From NCBI GenBank assembly GCA_023627715.1, contig JAMAHW010000073.1, positions 62,001 through 126,000 of the forward strand: a stretch of 64,000 nt of DNA. The letters run 5' to 3'. Below the pieces are notes generated by a model that did no database searches, had not been told where the DNA came from, and saw only the letters and a list, made by a program, of their open reading frames with translations. Shown one piece after another: positions 19,450 through 31,713 of the stretch. Made by a program: the position numbers and the translations under genes. The DNA comes from Periconia sp. R9002 (Eukaryota > Ascomycota > Dothideomycetes > Pleosporales > Periconiaceae). Position 1 is the first letter of the stretch, and each line of letters opens with the position of its first letter.

Positions 19450-21320
19450 ATGGACGACAAAAACCGAACCGAGATGCTGCAGCATGATGTGGGATATGAC
19501 GATTTGAAGAGTTCGGGGAATGTGGTCGAGGCGAATGTTGCGTCTGTTGGTCTGGGTATGTTTTCCAGTGACGGATGATATTGATATTCACGATCGGGTC
19601 ACTATTTCCACGTCCACCTCCAACACCCCGAACAAAGAAAGAAGAAAAGTAGAAAGAAATATGAGACTAACTTGTTCTTTACGCAGCCGCCGCAATCGAG
19701 GCCCAACAACCCAAGCTCCTCTCCAAAAGCATGCTCCAACTCTACAGCATCATGGCAATCGGGTACCTCGTCTCGACCATGAACGGCTTCGACTCGTCCC
19801 TCATGGGCTCCATCAACGCCATGAAATCCTACCAACGAACCTTTGGCCTAACTGGCGAGGGCTCCTCAACCGGCATTGTCTTCATCGTCTACAGCCTCGG
19901 CCAAATCGCCGCCTTCCCCTTCTGCGGCTTCCTCGCCGATGGCTACGGGCGCCGTGTGTGCATCTTCGTCGGATGCGCCCTCGTTCTCGTCGGCACCGCT
20001 ATCCAAACTACCGCCCACCACACCCCCCAATTCATCGGCGGGCGTTTTATACTCGGCTTCGGCGCCAGCATCGCCAGCGCCGCGGGCCCTGCGTATACCG
20101 TCGAGCTCGCGCATCCCAAGTATAGGGGTACGATGGCTGGAATGTATAATAACTTCTGGTGGGTCGGCAACATCATCGCATCGTGGACTACGTACGGGAC
20201 GAATTTGCATCTCGAGCAGTCGTCGTGGTCGTGGCGGCTCCCGACTGTCGTCCAGTGTATCATGCCCGGGATCGTCATGGTGTTTATTCTGTTCTTCCCT
20301 GAGTCGCCCCGTTGGCTGATGGCGAAGGATCGGACCGAGGAGGCGATTGCCATCATGGCGAAGTATCATGGTGATGGGGATCCCGAGGCGCCGATCGTGA
20401 AGTTGCAGATCGAAGAGATTCAGAATGATTTCGCCGTGACGAGGAATGATAATCCGTGGTGGGATTTCCGCGAACTAGGTATGTAACACATTCACACGCC
20501 CCCCCCCCCTCTTTTTTTTACACCAAACTAACCCGCACAGCAAACACCCGCGCAGCCCGCTACCGCATCGGCCTCGTAATCTGCATGGCCTTCTTCGGCC
20601 AATGGAGCGGCAACAACGTAGTGTCGTACTTCATGCCCGTCATGATCAAAAACGCGGGCATCACCTCCGTGCAAAAACAACTCCTCATCAACGCCATCAA
20701 CCCCATCTTCAGCCTGCTCGCCGCCATGTACGGGGCGACCCTGCTCGACCGCCTCGGCCGCCGCAAAATGCTGCTCGCCGGCCTCTTCGGCGCCCTCATT
20801 TGCTACGTCCTCCTCACCGCCTTCACCGCCACCGCCACCCCGCAGAATAACCTCGCCTACGGCACGATTGTGAGTATTTATCTGTTTGGGATTTGTTTTG
20901 CTTGGGGGTGGACCCCGCTTCAGACGTTGTACTCGGTCGAAGTGTTGGATAATTGCATGCGTGCGAAAGGGTCGGGTGCGAATTTCCTCTTTCTGAACGT
21001 GGCCATGGTGGTTAATACGTATGGGATTTCCGTCGGCATGGAGAAGATTCAGTGGAAGTTGTATATTGTGTATATTGTGTGGATTGCGGTGGAGATTGTG
21101 GTGATTTATTTGTAAGTTGCGCCTTCCTTTACCCCTCGTGGTATGTAAAGTTCCAAATGACTAACTTTTTTTTTGTAGCTTCTTCGTCGAAACAGCGGGG
21201 AAGACTCTCGAAGAGCTCAAGGAAATCTTCGAAGCACCCAATCCGCGCAAAGAATCTACGAAGCGCGTCAAGGTTGCTATTGACACGAGTTCCGGGCAAG
21301 TCTTGAACATCTCACCCTGA
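19450..21320 (+). CDS. MFS sugar transporter (lactose/hexose permease-like)
   Basis: This is a plasma-membrane sugar porter of 536 residues, in four exons: 19450–19555, 19687–20478, 20541–21111 and 21179–21320. Family signatures present: FLADGYGRR after the second helix, the central PESPRWL, the repeat-two signature LDRLGRR, and the C-terminal ETAGKTLEEL. The arrangement around VEVLDNCMRAKG is the fungal lactose-permease-like type. About twelve hydrophobic segments are visible. Codon use is far more GC-rich than in the metabolite cluster to the left. This, and the 1.5 kb of low-complexity DNA between them, suggests the transporter is not part of the cluster, though an export role cannot be excluded. 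Confidence 0.93.
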
Positions 21321-22664
21321 CCTAAACGTCATACCTTCGATTTTGTCGTGCGAGAGAAGTGAATGAGTGAGGGAGGAGAAAAAAAAAGGTTGAGAGTATC
21401 GCGAGGGGAGATAAGCAGATATTGTTGAAATATCGGTGGAGGTTCTACCCAGATAATAATATTTATTAAGAACAATCAGTTACGCAAAATAGGCGGGCTG
21501 ACCTTGGACAAAACCAAAAATCATAGTCGTAAAGTGAGCCACAGTAGCTGCAACCATACATACATACATATGTCGCGCCGTATCTCCTACCTATATATGT
21601 ATATCCACGCAACTAAACATTTACAAACACGGACATGCAATTCGTGCGTGGTACGACACATAAACATCTTTTTTTTCTTTATCCCACGGAGCCTAAAGAA
21701 ACAACTCCAATCTCAATACCAGCATAAAATAGCGCTGGCTACATGGCGCATGCACGCGCTGCCGTTGAACAGGTGGTGGAACGTGGACACTATCTATCAA
21801 CTACTCATTCAAACCTGCGTAAATAGCGAAAAAAGCTTGGGCAAAAGTAGGCTTAGAGAAACGATATGTTTTGGGGTTTTGTCTGATGGAGTCTTGGGTT
21901 TTTGTGGTAGAGAGGAGGGGGGAGACGGGGAAGGCGTGTGTGTGGTATTAAATAAATAGCTGATAATTGAGGAATTTGCGCAAGGCGATGAAGTGATTTG
22001 CATACTGTGGAGAGTGAAAGGGTATATATAAATCTATAATACTCCAAGGTGGAAAGAACTACCCAGATACAATCCGGAATCTTAAATACAAATAAAGCGG
22101 AGATGAGAACGAGGCTTAAAAACCCCCAATGTCTGATCAACATATGAGATGATACAGAATCTGTTACTTTTGCACCTACTTCGCATTATATACGGTCCCT
22201 CATCGTGGAGAAAGCACCATGCGAAAGTTTGAGCACACTACGAAGACCCTTTGTTTCATAAAAAGTGCGAGATCATGCGTTGGACGCGAGAATGGGCGAA
22301 CAGGTCGAGAGGGAGGTAGGTGGTGATATTACTGTGGGGACTGGAAGCAGGGATGCCAGGGCTAGGCGCGGGGATGGGGAGATGGGAAGGTTTGGGAGAC
22401 AAGGTTGGCTGGTCTTGGAGTTGGATTGGGGTGAGGAGTATGGGATTGGGGATTTTGAGGTGATGAGAGGATACAGATGGAGGATGGGGTTGTGGTTGGT
22501 GGAATGTATTATTTGAATTAGGAATTATGTTGCTGTAGTCTATTAAAGGGTATGTATGTATGTCTAAATGTATCGGGTATTCCGTCCATGTGCTAGATAT
22601 TGGAGGTCCTCATCACTGTTTCCACGCATTCGTTTTGCGCCAACGTCCTAGTTGATTTGGGTAG
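21321..22664. other. Intergenic between convergent transporter and esterase
   Basis: Shared 3' flank with A/T-rich low-complexity sequence. A plus-strand open frame at 22265–22516 is G-rich and has no coding character. Confidence 0.55.
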
Positions 22665-24530
22665 CTAAGCCGCAACGTCCAAAAGGACAGGGTACTTAGC
22701 AAGGTACTGCTCGTACGCCGACTGACACCTGGAGTTGAAATCCGACGTCGACCCAACCTCAACGGCGAGCTCGTTCCCAGGCACACCAAGCTTGCCAACC
22801 GGACCCTGCTGCGGCGTGACCTTGTCCCAGCCAGGCCCCGCGGCCGGGTTCTTAATCCACTCGACGAACCAATCATTCTGGAAATCCGCCAACGCTTGCT
22901 CTTGCGCTGTAACGCCGGCGATTTCCTGGAAACACTCGTTGCCGCCGAGGAAGAAGGGGATCTCGGTGCCGTGCGTGGGCGCGACGACTTGAGGGGGGAG
23001 GCCCCAGACGTTGGTGTAGTTGCCGAAGAAGCGGTACGCCCAGGTGTCCTGTTTGGCGCTGCGCAGGTTGATGAGGTAGTCGACGGGGCAGAAGAAGCGC
23101 GCGTCGCCGTACTGCGCGCCGCTCATGGCGGACGTGGACGCGAAGTCGGTTGGGTTGTAGGCGGAGAGGAGGACGTCTTTGGGGATTTCGGCGACGTCGG
23201 CTTCGAACGTGTCGAGCCATTTGTCGAAATCGGTGTTGATGCCTCCGTAGACGAGACCGAAGACTGAGCCTTCTTGGTCGGAGTTACCCACGATGAGCGG
23301 CACGTGAGATGCGTACTGTCCATTCGCAAACCTGGTCTCGTAGTCCTGGAACCTTGTGATCTCGTCGACGGCGGGCGTGAACCAGGTGTTGTAGGTAGCG
23401 TTGAACTTCTCGGTTTGGAACGCGTACATGTCTACTTTGCGTAGACAGTCCAGTTGGCCGGCACCGGTTGGGCAGCCCACTTCGGCGGCGACGATGTCGA
23501 GAGCGTGGTTCACGGGCGCGACGGCGGGTCCAGATTTTGCGTTTGCGGCCATTTGCACAGCGCCAGCTAGCCATGTGTCGGGGTGATTCCAGAGGTAATG
23601 GTCTACTTGGACGGCGCCGGATGAGTGACCGCCAAAGACAATGCGATTAGGATCGCCGCCAAATGCTGTGCAGAATGATTAGCGGAGAGGTTCCTTATCA
23701 ACTTTGAAGTGACGTAGCAAACTTACCTGCAATGTTGTCGCGAACCCATTGTAGAGCCTTGTCGACATCAAGAATGCCAAAGTTCTGCGATGCGCCGGAA
23801 TTTTGCAGTTCCGCTGAATTTGGATACGCATAGATACTCTCGCGGGTGTTGAAACTGACAAAAATAACGCCCTTGCGAGCGAAATTGTTGCCTTGAAATT
23901 GTGGGTTACTGCTGGAACCAGTAACCATTGCTCCTCCGTACATATAAACGAAGACAGGCAAGCCGCTACTGGTACCTTCATCACATGCTTGGGGAGAACG
24001 AGGTTTACCCTTTCCCTTTCCCTTTCCCTTCCCTGGAGGTGGAGACCGTGGGCCACGAGCACCTTCGCATTTTCTCTTGGCCGGAGGAGGAGGAGGCGGC
24101 GGAGGGCTAGAAGTACCAGACTTCAAAGCGGACGCAGGAGCCCAAATATTGAGGTTCAAGCAGTTTTCATTTTGCTGTGAGAACAATGTTCCACTAATGG
24201 CTTGGGGGCATGTTGGGCCGTATGCTGTAGCGTCAAACACAGCGCCTGGTTGGGCCTTGGGGACATCCTGAGGTGCTTTCCACCTATTATGTCCGTCATT
24301 AGTGCGGTTTGTCTGAAAATGTGCATAATGGAAGCATACCGGTTAGCTCCGCCAGTCGTGTCCGCAAAAGGGATTCCAAGAAAGACAGAATTGCCTGATT
24401 TGTCGATAGATCCTTTGACAATGCCTTGCGTAAGGCTTACCGTTGGGCTGGAGGCGTCTCTCTTCGCTACGTATCCATATGTCGACCCAAAGGACGCACT
24501 AAGCGTAAGTAGACCAATAAACTTCATCAT
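22665..24530 (-). CDS. Secreted type-B carboxylesterase with Pro/Gly/Lys insert
   Basis: This is an alpha/beta-hydrolase of 582 residues, in three exons: 24530–24340, 24283–23727 and 23665–22665. The N-terminus MMKFIGLLTLSASFGSTYG is a signal peptide, followed by a dibasic KR that could be a Kex2 site. The oxyanion loop is YMYGGAM and the nucleophile is in GHSSGA. The acidic residue is probably the Glu of SDQEGS and the base the His of APTHGTE, so the triad looks intact. Between ASALKSG and LPVFVYMYGG lies a low-complexity insert of roughly 40 residues (eight prolines, then a GKGKGKGKG run) where family members usually have a short loop. The insert is free of stops and may be a slippage expansion, or partly an unrecognised intron. 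Substrate unknown. Confidence 0.88.
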
Positions 24531-25911
24531 GTTGAACCGATCAATGATTGGCACGGAACTGAAACTTTGTAGACGAGACGACAACGCTTTTCAGCCGTCT
24601 TCAGGACGATGAATGGACAAAAGAGAGATCGTCGAAAAGTTATTCAATTTCGATCTGCACAGCCGAGGCAAGGGGTTCAATAAAAAGACTTTGCTACCAC
24701 ACCTACATTGCCACTTTGAAAAGACCCTGGAACGGGTACTGAAATTGATTGATTCTGAGCTATGACCGGACCGATTCATGAAGAGTAACGGTTTGGGTAT
24801 ACCTTGATCGGAGATGACTGGTTATGGCTTGGGCTGCGAGATATCACGTTGTAAGTGGTCAGTCAGTAGCCACCAGTTCGCTGGGTGGGGGTCATCCTGA
24901 GGAAAATCTCGGGCGGCGGAGCTTCGGCAACACTAAGACGTCCGGTGGCCATCGGTGGCTTCAGTAAGGGGCTGGTTGAATGGACAACCTACAGCTTCTC
25001 ATATTTAATCCAAAGGCCTCCCCCCACATTCCGATGCAGCAGAATGATAAGACGAAAGGAGTGGAGGCATGATTTCGAATTGGGCAACAAGTGCTTGAAA
25101 TTTTCTGTTCGTTCATGGGCACTACGATATCGTGCTCCACTTCTGGAATAGCTGTAGAAGGGTGCTAAGTCACTTATGAAACTAAGACAGCCGGAGTGGC
25201 GCGGATGTATTAGACGCCATCGGAGAATGTGTATCTGTAGTCAAACTTTATAATTACGCGCAGAATCTCCACAGTCGGACCACTTGCACTTCCACATCCG
25301 AGATATCGTTAATGCCATAACAAAAATCCAGTTTCGGTGGGCGGAAAATTTTGCAGTCCTATATCTCATACACGAATATGAAAATCAAAAAGCTCTGGAT
25401 TGATCCCGAGAAATTGGGATGGAAGCGAAGCGAACCCACAGTACACGAGGAGAATCACAGCCCTCTCCACTAAAAGTCGGCACGATTGATAAACTGATTG
25501 CCCCTGCATTACCCTAACAAGCACGTGCTGGGCGCTAGAGATCATCATTCCACTACGAAATGCCAAGAGAGCTCTAGGTATCGTCCCGCTGCAATTAAAG
25601 TTTCGGTAATATCCCTTAGTAGAAAGGCGTGGAAGACCAGTGGGAATTAGACTCAGGAGGAGCAATAGAATACCATGCACAGAAGCGAATCTGACATTCG
25701 ATGAGTATCGAATATTGTATGCGTGGGAAGAGTTCAGGGTCATCACGGTTCGCCGATCCAGGATTACCACACATACAAGACGGAGGGCAGCCCCGACGTC
25801 AGCCTTGCATTGCGTGTCTTGGTTCCCACATGTTTTGCGTCGATCTGGATGATCATTTAACCCCAGGTCCCACTATCCAAAGCGCTGGTTCTGCAATTCA
25901 AACATCACACA
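24531..25911. other. Intergenic: divergent promoter, esterase (−) and rhodopsin-domain protein (+)
   Basis: 1.4 kb without a supported gene, RNA or repeat. Short open frames in several phases lack coding character. Confidence 0.5.
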
Positions 25912-27192
25912 ATGGTTGACAACGGGCGTGGTCAAGTGGTAAGTTTTCATTGCACGTATTTCTGGTTTCCCTCTCTTCTAATCAGATGCGTAGATATCAT
26001 GGTACATTTGCACGGTGGCCACCGTACCCTTTGTTGGTATGCGCATGTTTGCTAGAATCAAGAAATTTGGCAAACTCGCAATCGACGACTACCTCATTCT
26101 TCTGTCGCTGGGCTGTCTGATAGGGGACCTTGCCATTCAACAGCACATGTGGAACCTAGGACTAGGCGATATGTCGCAGGCGACACAAGAGGACTTCAAG
26201 GGAATCATGCAAATGATTGTCCCTGGCTCAATCCTCTACGTGTCGTCGCTTTGGGCAATCAAATTTGCGCTTGTCATATTCTATAAACGCCTCGCCGCTA
26301 TAGGATCTCGACTTTCGATGATCTACAATGTAGCCCTTGGTGGATTGGCTGTCACGTTCCTGGTGATATTCTTCGACATCTTGTTCCAATGTTATCCATA
26401 CGACAAACGTTGGTCAACTGATCCAGAATGTGAGTATACTGTCTGGTGTGAAAAGGCATTTTCTGACAATACACAGATCAGTGCGACCCCAAAGCAGCTG
26501 AGGTCAATTATTGGATTACCATTTTTTGTTGGTCTCTCTCATTCTTATCACGAGCTTTCCGCGTTCTAACAGTCAATAGTCAACATCTTCTCGGATGCTA
26601 TCATCATGGTATTGCCCATAGCCATGGTTTCACGGCTTCAGATGAAGTTGAAGCAAAAACTCGGCGTTGCCTCGCTGTTTGCGCTCGGTTTCTTCGTTAT
26701 CATCTCCAGCAGTGAGTGAAAACTTTCAATTCAATGGCTCACAATTTTGGATTCTAACAAAAACATTCAGTCGTCAGAGCCTACTACTCTCATCGTAACG
26801 AAACCATGCTCACTTGCACCGTCTCCATGGTCGAAACCGCTATCGCCTTAATCATCGCCAGCCTTCCGGCCCTCCGCTCTATGATTATTGGAGGCAGTAC
26901 CCGTGGTGATCCTAGTAGCTATGGCAGACACTATGAGCTGAGCTCTAGCGGAGGCAGAAAGGTCACTGGCAATCGTGCGAGCATAAGTGGCCTTGGGTCA
27001 ACCGGCCACACTTCCAATGCTAGATCTCGCGATCCAAATGGGTCCGAGGACTCTTTAGTGACAGATGATATGTCCGCCTCGTCCGAGCCTGGAAACAAAG
27101 GCAATATCAAGGTGGAAACTACCATTCAAACCATATATGGGGGTGCTGGTGATCAGTCAAGTAAGGCTGAGAGTTCCAAATCCCCTGTTTGA
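25912..27192 (+). CDS. Integral membrane protein with SAT4/rhodopsin-like domain
   Basis: This is a membrane protein of 355 residues from five exons: 25912–25938, 25994–26429, 26477–26527, 26580–26711 and 26771–27192. The first exon codes only nine residues; it was chosen because it gives an in-frame ATG with a GTAAGT donor before ISWYICTVATV. Family landmarks are IDDYLILLSL after the second helix, the GLG turn, LWAIKFALVIFYKRL, the YQCDPKAAEVNYW segment rebuilt across two introns, and DAIIMVLPIAMV. Six to seven helices can be counted. The tail after ALRSMIIGG is a hydrophilic, Ser/Gly-rich cytoplasmic region. The family includes PTH11-like proteins, but ligand and function are unknown. The third intron uses a weak GTTGGT donor. 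Confidence 0.87.
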
Positions 27193-28227
27193 TGGCTCTA
27201 TGTAGATATATCTTTCGTCCATAGCAAATTAATAATATAAGTCAAAACCCGTCAATCACTTGTCTTTAGACCCTGCTATCATGTGACTAAAATAATAAGA
27301 AAATCCGGCACTGGAGCGTAAGTTAGGAAATCACGCAATTTTTTCCACCCATTCTATGCGAAGATTACATATTGACTCTCATGAATACATGCTGTACTGT
27401 GGACTGACGAAAGTGACAGAGACCCACCTATGCTATATGGGAGTTGACTAAGGGCTAAAGTAAGGCAATTGTGCGAACGCATAAACCGATTATGCACCCT
27501 TGTTTCTTCGGGGTTTCAACAGGGAGTATTCATTCCTGTGCTTCCGTCAATCCAGATTCCATGGCTATGGTAGAATAAGAATGATGTGCAGCTGCCAGCA
27601 GGGGACATGACGGCATCTCCCGATGGCACGATGCGAAAACGCGGAAGCACCGAAAAGGTGTCTCCACCCAAACCACGCCAGTCCCAAATTCGTGCTTATC
27701 TCCGGTTTTCAAAGTCAACTATGATGCGTAGGACAAACGTTGAAAACAATGCACGTTTTTGATCTACTTGACATATGTTTGACGTGTGCACGGTGCATCG
27801 TGCGCCATCGTTCCAAAGGCCTGGCAACCTACCCATTGCAACAATAAAAGTTCTTCAAAGTTACGGAGTCCCTGTGTGCCATCTTTGAGTGCCGAGTGCA
27901 TATTCGACAACCAAAACATGGGGAGCAACGAACTCAACTTTTCCATATAAGACACGAGCTAGCACAATGCGAGACCAAACTCTGCAAAATTTGAAGGCTC
28001 AACCTACTATGCTCATATCAACACTCCTCGCGCAGTGTGGAAGTGCAGAAAAAATTGACCTTTTATTGGCCCACCTTTTCCGTTAGTTGTTCCAATTGGT
28101 TGTTTTGGTTGGGTCTATCGCCCTCTGAATTTTGAGTTGAAAAATATGCTCGGACTAGTGGGCGCCTTAGCCGGAGCCGTCCCAAACTCACGATTCTCCA
28201 CCACCCCGAAGAAAAAAAAACCAAAAA
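27193..28227. other. Intergenic
   Basis: No gene or repeat recognised. Confidence 0.45.
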
Positions 28228-28348
28228 ACATACAACAGCAGGTATTCGCCAGTGGTCTCCCACCTAACTACTAATCTGCCGGTAACATGCTTAAGTACAG
28301 CTGAGCGAACGGGAAGCTCTGTTTTCTCCTTGCCGACTGACCACATGT
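28228..28348 (-). rRNA. Dispersed 5S rRNA copy, probably a decayed pseudogene
   Basis: On the minus strand 121 bases follow the fungal 5S pattern: GAAAACAG then GCTTCCCG, CTCAGC and TACTTAAGC in the first half, TTAGTAGTT plus GGTGGGAGACCAC as the internal control region, GCGAAT, and the 3' end GTTGTATGT followed by a T run. Dispersed single 5S genes are usual in Pezizomycotina. The first ten bases do not pair cleanly with the 3' end, and many positions differ from the fungal consensus as I know it by C-to-T or G-to-A changes. It is therefore more likely a mutated pseudogene than a working copy. The length matches a complete gene. Confidence 0.75.
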
Positions 28349-29185
28349 TGGTGTTTTGTGCTGTTTACAGGTTACGGTTCCCAGAATAGAAATATACGCT
28401 ATACCGCATTTGGTATAATACTCGCCTCAAATACAAACCTTCGTAAACACGGAGAGGTTCTTGCTTAGCCGCATCAACCTCATTAGCTGCAAAGTCACAT
28501 GAACCAAAATTGATCAATCAAAAGTCGCTTTCCTGTTAGTGGTACAGACTTCGGACTATGGCGGTATAGTAAGAGCAAGACACTACAAGAAATATCAAGG
28601 CGTAGTGGAGAATAAGCCGCGTACGACTAGGGCTCTCAATTTCTTATCCTAGGTTTGACAGACCAACACCGCAGCAAATATCTAGATACTGCTGCACCGC
28701 AAAAATACTTGCCCCCAGGCCTGCTCATCCTTCGCCGAGAACGCTTTATAGGAGGGGTTTTACTATGTGCTCATACTATATACGAGCTCTCGATGCATTT
28801 TAAAGAAGCCGGCTACATCATTTATTATTTTAGGTAATAGCTACCCATAACGATATTGTATGCTCAGTTGCAGCCGCTCGGGAGAAGTACGACGAAAGAA
28901 TAGGAGGTTAAAGCGCACCTCTGACCCTTGTGATATGTTACTGTGCCTCTTACTTAAGTCTCTAATTTGTCCAAACAATTTCACAACTAGCCCCCGAAAA
29001 CCTAACATTTCTGCTAGTAATTCTAACCGGTTCGGAAATAACATACACGCGGTTGTTGCCTGCGGTAGGGGTAACCTTCCTAGTGCTATAGAAGAGCCTA
29101 GTTAAGTGCCTTGTGAGCTTCCCATCATGATCGCATAGCGCTCGATATAAGTCGTGCGACAAAAAAACTGATTCTATGTACGCAG
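28349..29185. other. Intergenic
   Basis: No coding region or RNA recognised. Confidence 0.45.
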
Positions 29186-29549
29186 CTATGCACCAGGCGA
29201 CTTTGCAATGCCCATCACCGGTCTGCTCACCACATACGACACCACCAACTACACCCTACCCAAGGACATCTGCGCCAACAACACCGTTCACGTGTTTCAA
29301 GCAGGCCGGGCACCTCAGAAGCTTAACGAGCTCAACGCGGCCTATTCGTCTGATGGGCACGACCATCGCAGTGATCTGGCGTGGATCGCAGAGACACGCT
29401 ACCACTAGATCATCGCCGACACGGCGGACTTGCTAGCCGAGAGCTTCAAAGAGCTAGGCAAGCGGAACGTACAGCACTTCTTCGCTGAGAATGTGGAGGG
29501 CGCGGGAATGTACAGGCAGAGCCATGTGAGGGACTTTGGGCTCGTATGA
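29186..29549 (+). pseudogene. Relic of an unidentified protein-coding gene, one internal stop
   Basis: A GC-richer open frame runs from an intron-acceptor-like GTACGCAG through YAPGDFAMPITGLL to AWIAETRYH. It meets TAG at 29406–29408 and continues in the same frame for 46 more codons (starting IIADTADLLAESF) to TGA at 29547–29549. The even coding character on both sides of the stop points to a former final exon of about 120 residues. TAG could come from CAG by one C-to-T change in a CpA context, as RIP favours. No upstream exons were found in the AT-rich flank. I do not recognise the family. Confidence 0.5.
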
Positions 29550-30446
29550 ACAATGTCTGTAGTTGACACGCGAGATCCTAAATGAAGATATGTCAACGCT
29601 GTAGCATCATCGCCGTATACTTGGACTCGAAACGTGCGTCCTGAAGACCTTGAAAAATTCAAGATGGGAAGAGAATTGTCATACACGTGGATGTTGCCGG
29701 AAAACTTTGTTCTGACAACAAAATGGTCACAGGCTGGGCACGTCCGGGAGATTTTCGGAAGTCTCTCAAAGTAATGTTGCTGGGGTGTTATAATACAAAG
29801 TATCTGCTCATATGAAAGAGAATATACATGGTCTATTTGCGAGATAGAAATGCACCAGAGCCACACATACTCCGTACGCCTGTATGTCTGGAAAGCGCCT
29901 GCGCTAGGAAGGATCACATCACATTGAACTGGAACTCACGCAGCTACAACTGAAGCTCAAGTAATTCACGATAGTAATTTTTTCTCGGAGTCTCTATAGC
30001 CGGGAAAAGTAGTTGGAAGTATAACTGCTTCACTGCTCAGCCCCGTGTAGTCACGTTGTAATATCACCTTTACAACATTTCCTTTTTGACTTTGATTGCA
30101 AGTCCATTCCGAAAAATTGAAACTTGAAGTCACCATAAATAAGTCTAGATGGGCTTTCACGTAGAAGCATTCATATATCGAGTTTATGGATGGGTGATTC
30201 AGCACGGAACAAATCGGACGATAACGCCGCATCAATTCCCCTACAGACCAGAAAAATAGACACAACAACGTCTTTGGGCAGATGATACTGCTAAATAGAC
30301 AGAGGGCAAGCTACTAGAGTACCATACATGAATGTTAAACCCGCCATTAGCTACATATGTCCGAAAATCCACTGCAATGAAGTTCCTCGAATCGCATTGT
30401 TGATTTCAGCGTAGGCCGTTGGTGAAGCACTGCAACGCCACCGGTA
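29550..30446. other. Intergenic
   Basis: Nothing recognised; a minus-strand open frame at 29405–29917 is the antisense of the relic and its flank. Confidence 0.45.
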
Positions 30447-30746
30447 TTAAATTTGAGGGTCGTTCGATAGGTTACTGGCGGACCAAGTATTGCCCACCAC
30501 TTCATCGGCATCTTTGGCAGAACGAGGGACGTTTGGGTTGTTGGATGGGTTGCTAGCAGACCAAGTATTCCCGATCACTTCATCGGCATCTCTGGTCGAC
30601 TTTGGGGCAGAAATGGCACGTTCGTCTGGCAATCTTAGAATATGACAGATGCTGGAAGATGGAATCTTACTGCTAGTGACTTGCGTGGTATAGGGTAGTG
30701 CGAGTACGCCACTCACCAGGACCAGGATGTTTGGAATCACACGCAT
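30447..30746 (-). CDS. Small secreted protein with two tandem peptide repeats
   Basis: This is a 99-residue ORF. MRVIPNILVLVSGVLALP is a typical signal peptide, with likely cleavage after VLA. The C-terminal half carries two copies of a 19-residue-type unit, DADEVIGNTWSASNPSN and DADEVVGNTWSASNLSN, each preceded by a basic residue (STR and SAK). There are only two Cys-free repeats and one Cys in the N-terminal part. Secretion plus repeated core peptide behind basic and Asp-Ala dipeptides is the layout of processed fungal peptide precursors (pheromone-type or RiPP-type). No cognate modifying enzyme is seen nearby. A GTGAGT string inside the signal-peptide codons could be a splice donor but is not needed. 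Start: the ATG at 30746. Confidence 0.55.
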   Translation of the reverse strand: MRVIPNILVLVSGVLALPYTTQVTSSKIPSSSICHILRLPDERAISAPKSTRDADEVIGNTWSASNPSNNPNVPRSAKDADEVVGNTWSASNLSNDPQI

Positions 30747-31713
30747 TTTGAAAGGATGCTGAAGAGATAGATTGTCCAATGTACAAATTCCTGATCTTGC
30801 CTGGTATCTTGGGCGTTGGGCACCGCGATTGCTTCTTTAAATATTTGCTACCTGTTTCTACTTTGCACTGAGGCAGCGGTTACGCCGCTTCAAGAACCTT
30901 GAGCATGCCTTATTGCACCGCAATACCACGTTAACTAACACATTGGATATACATTGTGATACCTCGGGAATCCTCTCGGCGCTTGGCTATCTGCCTTGAT
31001 TCACCTGCCCCCGCAATTTGCTGTCTCTAGCCATTGTCCATCAAGGACTCACTTGGTGCCTAGAATCAACATGCCTTCGTATATGCGGTAAGCTGACAAC
31101 GTCCAATCCACTTATGGTTGTTTTCAGGGCCCTAAGGAAATCGATCATGATGATTGATAGTGAAAGATGTACCATTATCGCCAACTCCGTCCCCGGTCCT
31201 GTTGTGGATAGCGCATGTATGCCCGATTTCAGGAAAACTACCGCTCGAAATGAGGGTATGTGTGATGCCTAGTATCTGAAATGCATGGCATTAGATCAGA
31301 TGGTGCAACGCATCTATTGTGATACAGAGATTCTTTGGCTCGGCAAGGCAAACAGCAGGTGCTTACTCGCATTGCATGTGAAAGGAGGAGTCTGTAGTGA
31401 ATCTAAAACAAGTCACACAGGCATACATTCACGGAGCTGCTTTGCCTTTCTTGTGTCCTCTCAAGCTTATGAGCAAATCTTGACGACCAGCCCCTGCTTA
31501 ATCTACTAATGGGCAAATCTTTACGAAGCGTAGGACTGATTCGAGCTTGATACTTAATTCGTGGATACATTTCGATTTTTGAATGGCGAGGTGTGTTACA
31601 GGGAGTCGTCAAAACGAGCGGAACATCAATGTTCAGTTCTTCCACCTTCAAAGCTCAAAATTGCATTGGGTCTTTCTACTTCAACCTGAGTGCGTGTGGT
31701 GGCCAATGCTCGG
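30747..31713. other. Intergenic
   Basis: No gene, RNA or repeat recognised between the peptide gene's promoter and the 3' end of the aldehyde dehydrogenase. Confidence 0.45.

Noticed and set aside
19866..20369. Long antisense open frames over the transporter
   Set aside because: Shadows caused by the GC-rich codon use of the transporter gene.
19450..21320. MFS gene as the exporter of the metabolite cluster
   Set aside because: It has sugar-porter signatures, different codon use, lies beyond a low-complexity gap and lacks the shared promoter octamer.
22265..22516. Plus-strand open frame of 83 codons
   Set aside because: G-rich low complexity, no homology pattern, lies in the 3' flank of convergent genes.
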